Below, one piece after another: positions 20,235 to 26,750 of a DNA stretch of 26,750 nucleotides (its first letter is position 1; each line of letters begins with the position of its first letter). A model generated the notes under the pieces. The model made no database searches. It had not been told where the DNA came from and saw only the letters and a program-made list of their open reading frames with translations. The stretch is from Mansonella perstans (lineage: Eukaryota > Nematoda > Chromadorea > Rhabditida > Onchocercidae), in NCBI GenBank assembly GCA_037074765.1, contig JBAMDO010000400.1, positions 1-26,750 on the forward strand, written 5' to 3'. Made by a program: the position numbers and the translations under genes.

Positions 20235-21921
20235 TTATAATTCGATATCACCAGTTATGCTAAACCAGGCATTCATACACCGAAAAATTATTCTCCTCAT
20301 CAGACATTTCCTCGCTTTCATACCCACTGGGATTTTAAAAGGAACCTGCTTCGCGCATTCACTGGATGGAGGAGTGGAACAAGCAGCGATATGTGAGAAT
20401 GCTAAATGATATCACTGACCTGAAACAAAATTCACTTTAAGAAAACTATTAGATTGACTTATGAACGTTTTTTTTTTTAACCATTCAATTCAAATTTCTC
20501 TTTTTGCTTTCACAATTAATTTCATGAATTTTCAAAGACTTCTCACCTGGATGAAGAAACAATTAGCGTCCTATTCTCTTCCCACAAGATCCAATCTGCT
20601 GCGCTTTGCCTGCCTTTCGTTTATTAAGGCTGCACATACCCTCACACACCAATCGAGGGCATGAAGTTCTAATGCCGCAGTTTTCTGTATAGCCGTAAAT
20701 TCAGGTGGCAGCACAAGGTTGTGCCGACATCGGGCCCAAAAACCTAGAACATGCATAATTAATAGGACTCGTATTTTTGAGATCAAATCAAATGTTTAAG
20801 TTACAGTATCGTTTTAAAGTACTTACCACCTTGTTTGTGCATCGTCGAGGCGTGAATGGGTCATCCTTTTAACGTTCCAAATTGCCTATTAAAGATACCA
20901 CACACTGAAAATAAAATGATTAGAAAATATAGTTTCCCAAACTGCTTATTAAAATTCGATACGGAAATTTTTGTTACTTTGTTTTATCATAAAGGAAGAA
21001 TGGTTTCATTGTTGAATATATTTCATTGATGAGACCAAATTACACATGATCATTTCGAATGTTATTAAAATTATAATTGCCAATGTTGCTAATTTCTTCT
21101 TCCTGGATCATCGTGTGTGGCTGTATCTACGGCACTTGCAATTCCCTCCGGAACTGCTCCGGAAGATCCCCTAAATCTGTGAGATAATTTGGTTCCGGTG
21201 TTGCTGCAGCCAGTGTTGTCCGAGTAGTGGGAACCGGGATGGTTATGGTCTTTGATCGTCTAAATTAGGCTTGGATTATGTATAAATTATTATTCACTTC
21301 AAGCAACAAGTAAAGTTATACACTGCTACTTTGCTAAAGATTAAGACTTACAGAACGAGTTCGCGGATCGTATTTCCGGTTCGCTATTGCTACTCGTCTC
21401 CATATTCGGTGCTATCGGCATCTCAGATTCGTCTTCCTCGTTTGGCAAAGATGACCATTCTGCCCCGATTGGCCAGTTCTCAACCCCTTCATCATCTCGG
21501 GCAGAGGAATCAATTCTGCCTCTTCCTCGTTATATTCCGGTTCCTGAAGTTACGATTTCTCCCCCCATTTATGAAGTGTTTCTGAAGTGCCGGTTCCTCT
21601 TCGGGCATTTTGCCCTCTCAATTCCTCCGATTTACTCTCCGCCTCCTTCAAACGGCTTAAGTGCAAAGTTTCAAACTGAAAGGACTACATTTTAAATCTA
21701 GCTTTAAATTTGTAAAACGTACTGTAACTCTTACTTCTCACAGCAACAAATTCATAAAACCAAAAAAAAAGAAAAGAAAAATGAAGTATATACCTCCACC
21801 GTTTCCATAATAAATTCCTGTGATGCACGAAGCATTACAGGCTCTCTTTTCAAATAATCCAAAACGTCGGAAATGTATGGATTTTGTGCCTTGAGAGCAT
21901 TCATTTCGCGGAATTCTCGAA
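20235..21921 (-). pseudogene. exon remnants of an unrecognised multi-exon gene (L spacer 2)
   Basis: Minus-strand blocks are 21921-21794, 21675-21352, 21259-21127, 20904-20827, 20743-20571 and 20401-20235. They mirror 4371-6055, including the in-frame TGA before MHKQGG. Differences include one synonymous Asp codon, Met to Leu in the second block, Ala to Thr in the third and Asn to Asp in the fifth. The second block has one more G (C on the plus strand, near 21561). On the plus strand that change makes 21354-21695 open for 113 codons after an ACTTACAG acceptor, ending TAA. The coding strand of this block is therefore uncertain. Confidence 0.42.
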
Positions 21922-22530
21922 CTGTGTAAATATCCGCTCATATAAAAAAGAAGAAAAAACGAGAACAAGTAAGGATGGATTCATTATTTACTAAAGGTAA
22001 AATAAAGCGCAATAATATATTTGCACATTTAAGATTAGCCATAACATTTATTTATTATACAATACGAAGCATTAAAAATCTTATTTTTTCTCTTATCTCA
22101 TCCCTACTCGTAATTAAACAATAACCATGCAATAATTAATATTATGGATTATATCGGGAACTGAGCTTTCGGCCGACATTTTGCAAAATCAGCAAATTTA
22201 CCAGATTTAAACCAAGTATTAAAAAGCGCATGATTTTTTTGACAGTGAAACAACGCGAAATTTTACTTCTAACTCACATAGAATCAGCCTTAATACTATT
22301 AGCTATATGTATCAAACATCAAACACCCTAAACTTTTATAGAATTTTGTTATTTGACAGTCAAAAATCAGAATAAATAAAAGTTCGACAGTTAGAATAAC
22401 TCAGGTCATTAGATAGATCTATCATATGAACTGCTAAAGCATTTTCTCTGCCTAGTGAGCGTTAATTACGTTCCTATATATGCATCAGAAGGTCATTAGA
22501 TAGAAGGCTTTTAGCTTTATTGTATCAGCC

Positions 22531-22634
22531 ATGAAACATCTCACCTTCATCTCATCATCAGTATTTTAGCTTCTGCATCGTCACAATCTCCTGCGATAAC
22601 AGTATCACGTAGGGAATATTGCCCCTATTGTGGA
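22531..22634 (+). pseudogene. possible first exon of a small secreted protein (L spacer 2)
   Basis: Identical in layout to 6665-6768: a hydrophobic frame ending REYCPYCG at a GTAAGT donor, with the ATG out of frame. Confidence 0.28.
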
Positions 22635-22891
22635 GTAAGTTCAATTCAATTTTTCCCCTAAGTTTTTATCCTTTCATCATTAGCATAATTTGACTTAACC
22701 TTATCATTTACTCATAGGAACACCTCTACTTATTGGCATATTTCAGTTTACATAGCATAAAATATCATCATTTAATACTAATCATTTTCACAACTTACTA
22801 TTAATAACTACTATTTCTTTACTAATTCTATCTATTATCTTGACTGAAAAATGTAAGTGAATTTCTGGATACTCCCTTTAATCTTCCACAG

Positions 22892-23000
22892 AATGATATT
22901 GCGACGATCAATTGACTGCGAACTTCACGCTGTACGAAATAATAGTCTATACAAAATTTATATAAGGATACAACTCAAATTGAAAAAACGGAAATCTTGA
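22892..23000 (+). other. candidate terminal exon (L spacer 2)
   Basis: Copy of 7026-7134: CCACAG acceptor, ATG, 35 open codons and TGA. Confidence 0.2.
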
Positions 23001-23433
23001 TAAAATTCACTTTTTCTGTCCAGTATATAAAAATTATTTTGTTGATTAGCATGCCAAACTACTATTCCAAATAAGGCAATACTTCGCAGTTTTTTAACAT
23101 ATTGATTGTTTTTTATATATTGACTGCATCTTAGATAATGCCATAGTAGCATTGTAAATGATAACATGCGACACTTGAAATAATGCAAAGCTCTACACTT
23201 TGTCACTGTCTTGAAAAGGGATTATTTATATGAATTGGATTCATAAATCTTGGGGAAAGAAGTTTTGAAAATGTGTTCTGTTATGCGTCCAAAGCGAAAT
23301 ATAATCTTTTTTTATTATATTAGCAAAATTTTGAAGTTAAAAATTCTCTAAATATCAGCATCTTTAAATTTCAGAATTTCAGAAAATTCCTAAATTAAGG
23401 ATGGTACAAACAAAATAAATTTAAATTCAAAAT

Positions 23434-23675
23434 GTGGTATCTGTGTTGCTCATAATCTGCGGGGATGACAGCAAATCGTTCAGAAAGAAGAGCGTAGAGA
23501 AGAATGACAGAAAGAGGAAGAAAGAAAGTATTAAGGTTAGTGTTTTTTTTAAGTCTAAATTGCACATTTCGGCTCAAGCAAAAAATAAGCCTTCCACGCA
23601 AATGGTGCTCCTGATCTGCCACTCTGCAACAAGATCCGTTCACCAATCAACTCAGAAATAGTTTATCTGTATTAA
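23434..23675 (+). pseudogene. remnant of a small protein gene with hydrophobic N-terminus (L spacer 2)
   Basis: Copy of 7571-7814. The T-run has eight bases, so the frame passes from KESIK through VSVFFK into KLHISAQAKNKPSTQ. It is then lost because the A-run after GC is AAA, not AAAA as in copy 1. This segment lies in the zone of suspected homopolymer errors. Confidence 0.33.
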
Positions 23676-23826
23676 TAATGATGTCCACAACCTTGTATTT
23701 TCTGTGCTCGTAAGAGGAATCATTTTCCCAAAGTTCGAAGTTGGAATTACCACTAACAAAATTAACAAAATGTCAAGAAAGCCAAAAATTTCGTAAAATT
23801 TTACTATAAATTTATGTTATAAAATC

Positions 23827-23859
23827 ATGAAGTAATTTCATATTATAACATTACTTCAT
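23827..23859. repeat. perfect 10-bp hairpin, copy 2
   Basis: Same stem and loop as 7970-8002. Confidence 0.45.
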
Positions 23860-24409
23860 AATGATTCCGCAATTCAAAAACGTTTGCTAGATATAGCTTA
23901 TAAATGATTTTAAACATATTTGATGATTTCAATTTTTTATTCGTCGAAATTACAAAAAAAAATCATATTCATTAAAATTTATCCCTGCACTTCCTCCCAC
24001 TGAGAGATTGAAAAGGTAGCACAGTGCGAATTAGAAACTTCAGTTACTTTTTTTTAAAACAGCCTTTAATTGATCTGGAGTATTATATAGTGAAATATGA
24101 AAGAATTCAGATAATCATTAAAATGTTAACTATTATTTTGGTGCTGAGCTGCAAAAACTACTAGTAAGAATAAGAGTTATAATGTTGTCAAATGAAAATG
24201 TACAGATTTAAAACACATCATTTTCGTTTTCAATACTTAAATGATGAATTCATGATTTAAAATTGTTTGCATTACAAAATACGGAAGTTTTACATAAATA
24301 TGAGCATTTTTCTCATCTTTTAATAAAAGAAACAATATGAAATCTCATACTAAATTAAATTGTTACATTTATATACATCATATTTGGAAATGATCAATAA
24401 AACAACTAC

Positions 24410-24850
24410 TTAAGATTTATTGTCAATCCGTTTAATAAGCGCTTCAATTGCACGACCTCTCAGCTCCAATTCCAACATGTGAAGTCTCGCGAAGTACGTT
24501 CCTATTCAAAAAAAAAAAATTAAAAATGAAAAACTTACTAGAAAATAGTTAAAAAATGGAAAAAGTGAAAAAAGAAAACAAAAAGGAAAAGAAAAGAAGG
24601 GAAAAAAAAAAAAAAAAAAAAATAGAAAGAAATGAGAAAAATGGAAAAAAGGAAAAGACAAGAAAAGAAAATGAGGAACGGAAAAAAGAAAAAATGAAAT
24701 AAAAAAAGATAAAAAAGTTAAAAAAATCGAAATTAGAATATAAAAAAATTTTGTTGCTTGAAATAACTTTTAATGCTAGAACAATTAAATTCAAAGTTTG
24801 GGAGAAGAAAGTAAAGATAATGTTTTATGCTTGTGCTTACCATGCCTCAT
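24410..24850 (-). CDS. candidate two-exon 33-residue gene (L spacer 2)
   Basis: Copy of 8553-9003: exon 1 ends at 24841 after MRHG, and exon 2 is 24501-24410. Exons and splice signals are unchanged, while the T-rich intron between them has lost several bases of its runs. Confidence 0.28.
24508..24742 (+). repeat. A-rich polypurine tract, copy 2
   Basis: Copy of 8651-8890 with an uninterrupted A-run near 24604-24621 and several shortened runs. Confidence 0.7.
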
Positions 24851-25032
24851 TTATAGTGAGATGAAAATTGAGAAACCTAGAGAAGAAACTTTTTTGTTTG
24901 TCACAAAATTTGATCATGTCTTAGTTAAGACCAGGCTAATTTGAATCGAATTATTTGTTTTTTTCCGTTATTTTAGTTGCCTGCCCTGGACAAATAACTT
25001 GTGTACTGTTCTTATTTATTTTGTCATATCAG

Positions 25033-26086
25033 TGTCAAATACTCATCTTAAGGTTTACCTTTTCCTACTATCCAAGTAAGTGGGAAATGTGTGCCTCATT
25101 TCGAATGATTATCAATTTATTTATCCTCATAAAGTAATTTAAAAAATAAAAATAGACAATATCTACGAAAAGCATTCAAGACAACTTGTCCATCTGATGC
25201 TATTGAGCAAGTAAAGTAACAGCAATAGTAGTAAAAGTAGCAACAAAAAAATTAGGTAACCCACTGGCCGATCTTGCTGATAGATTAAAGCGGCTAAAAT
25301 GACAGCCTCAGTTTATACAGTCTTTTAATCGGAATTTTCAGTAAGTTCGCGGAAGAACAGCGTCTCTGGCCGTAAAATCTGTTATGTCTGAAAAAAAGAA
25401 TCATTGCAAATGCAATAAATTGTGGAAATAGGATTAATTAGCTTAAAATATGTCGGAAAAGTAATGAAAAATAAATTTGATTATGAAAAAGCTGATCTAA
25501 TTGTTACAAAACATTATTATCATCTCAAAATTATCAAATAATCCCATCATTCGTTAACAAATTTCCATCTCGTTAAAAATATTCATTTAATTTGTTGATT
25601 TTTTATTATATCTTTTATGATACAAATCCTACGGGTGACACAAACTTTTATCCACAAATTTTTTTTAAAATTATTGCTTTTTAAACTGTGATGAGTAAAA
25701 AACCAAAGTCTCTCTATAATCTGGATATATACATAAAAAAATCTTGTACGTCATTTTTTGCCACCAAAACACGCCTCAGACATTCGATCCTTTACGCGCA
25801 TCTGCTATCACGTCGGTAAAAAGATGAATCAACTCCTGACTTTTCTCTACCTTTATTATTGTATTTTATGAGTGCAAACAATTTGAATCGCTGACAAGCA
25901 ACACGGATTATAGCTTTAGGTGATCAAAACGGGTAATAAGTGTGCAGTAAATATGAGAGCAGAATTTTTATTCACTAAAATACGAAAAACAATGAAGAAA
26001 TCCACAAATCCTTCAGTGAGGAAAACAATAAAAATTCAATGTTTAACAATATAAAAATCACACATAAACATAAAAAAATGTAACAG
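25033..26086. repeat. LTR-free 3' flank of ZNF5
   Basis: Copy of 9186-10245. There is no LTR at the junction near 25268, where copies 1, 2 and 3 of the LTR sit in the S-type flanks. No gene other than the ZNF5 3' UTR. Confidence 0.75.
25977..25982 (-). terminator. polyadenylation signal of ZNF5
   Basis: Minus-strand AATAAA at the conserved distance from the ZNF5 stop. Confidence 0.5.
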
Positions 26087-26650
26087 TCAAAAAATACGCT
26101 TATGAATTGTCTCATGGTGTTTCAAATTGCTTGGATCAGAAAAACTATTATTGCATGTCGTACAAAAGTAAGGCCTCTCGCCGGTGTGAATTCTCTTATG
26201 GATTTTCAAATTGCCTGAGTGAGAAAAACTTTTGTTGCATATCTCACAAAAGTAAGGCTTCTCTCCGGTATGAGTTCTCTCATGGATTTTCAAATTGCCT
26301 GACTGAGAAAAACTTTTGTTGCATGTCTTACAACAGTAGAGCTTCTCACCGTTAGTTTTCTTGTGGTGGTTTACTTTCTTCTGGGGTATCTTATAAGAAT
26401 TTTCCCTCCTACCTTTTTGTTCAGCACTCGTTTTTTGGATTGTTGAATTCATTTCGTTCAGTCCCATTGCTCTTACATTTATCTCTTCCGGTGATAAGAT
26501 TCTTATTGCTGATTCGGGCCTCTCCATTTTATTTATTTCTTCCATCTCCCGCTTCTTCCACAGCTTTTCAACTATCTCATCGATTGATATGTTCCGGAGT
26601 AATTTCCCATTTGATAAAATTGACGATTTTGCTTTTTCCGGTTGTGCTTC
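26087..26650 (-). CDS. ZNF5: three-finger C2H2 zinc-finger protein (first exon beyond window)
   Basis: Only exon 2 (26650-26087, 187 residues) is visible; the window ends inside intron 1, two bases into the expected donor. The G-run is GGGG, so the frame is intact. Finger 1 equals that of ZNF1. Finger 2 is a hybrid that starts like finger 2 of ZNF1/ZNF3 (YFCEIC) and ends like finger 6 (SGNLKIHKRIHTGERP), with His at helix position -1 in place of Gln. Finger 3 is the terminal finger with FSDPSNL. The hybrid finger indicates that four fingers were lost by recombination between fingers 2 and 6. Upstream sequence suggests the same signal-like exon follows, but it is not seen here. Confidence 0.78.
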   Translation of the reverse strand, partial: EAQPEKAKSSILSNGKLLRNISIDEIVEKLWKKREMEEINKMERPESAIRILSPEEINVRAMGLNEMNSTIQKTSAEQKGRRENSYKIPQKKVNHHKKTNGEKLYCCKTCNKSFSQSGNLKIHERTHTGEKPYFCEICNKSFSHSGNLKIHKRIHTGERPYFCTTCNNSFSDPSNLKHHETIHKRIF

Positions 26651-26750
26651 CTGAAATGATAGAAATTATCAATTTCGCATTCCGTCAAAATTTTGAAATT
26701 TTCAGAAAATCGTAGTGCTATGTCGTATTATTTAAGCATCAAATAAACTT

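Larger units (their letters stand above)
19623..25032. repeat. L-type spacer, copy 2
   Basis: Near-identical copy of 3761-9185, displaced by about 15.86 kb. Substitutions are sparse. From about 23270 onwards almost every difference from copy 1 is a homopolymer shortened by one base. 19623-20230, 21922-22530, 23001-23430 and 23676-24409 hold nothing I can support as a gene. Confidence 0.85.

Noticed and set aside
21354..21695. Plus-strand 113-codon exon candidate (Ser/Pro-rich) in the second L spacer
   Set aside because: Not called as a gene because the first L copy breaks it by one base, and the flanking blocks favour the minus strand. It is kept as the alternative reading of the middle block.

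Overview
This is AT-rich eukaryotic DNA. Short introns with GTAAGT donors and TTTCAG-type acceptors, a probable trans-splice acceptor just upstream of a start codon, and tandem lineage-specific C2H2 genes together suggest a nematode, perhaps a clade III (filarial-type) parasite. No housekeeping gene is present to confirm the species. There are no bacterial operons, tRNAs, rRNAs or CRISPR arrays.

The whole window is one tandem array of five copies of a C2H2 zinc-finger gene, all on the minus strand: ZNF1 2099-3157, ZNF2 10246-10967, ZNF3 14126-15184, ZNF4 18320-19040 and ZNF5 from 26087 to the window edge. ZNF1 and ZNF3 are intact with seven fingers each. ZNF5 has three fingers and is intact as far as it is seen. 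ZNF2 and ZNF4 carry three finger units and are frameshifted. The best gene model adds a 19-codon first exon encoding a strongly hydrophobic, signal-peptide-like N-terminus, spliced in phase 0 to the finger exon. This would be an unusual secreted C2H2 family.

The genes are separated by two kinds of spacer. Long (L) spacers of about 5.4 kb (3761-9185 and 19623-25032, near-identical, about 15.86 kb apart) carry degraded exon-like pieces of other unrecognised genes on both strands. Short (S) spacers of about 0.87 kb (11572-12449, 15778-16645, and a partial copy at 1-420) begin with the broken, oppositely oriented tail of another zinc-finger gene. The order is S-ZNF1-L-ZNF2-S-ZNF3-S-ZNF4-L-ZNF5. 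The 3' flank of genes next to S spacers contains a 643-bp solo LTR (TGTCG...CGACA with TATA box and AATAAA) that is absent from the flank next to L spacers.

Sequence markers shared between copies conflict with one another, which points to unequal crossing-over and gene conversion. One 2.4-kb part of the second L copy (about 23.27-25.65 kb) shows nearly uniform one-base homopolymer shortening and probably has poor consensus quality. Frameshifts there should be treated with caution.
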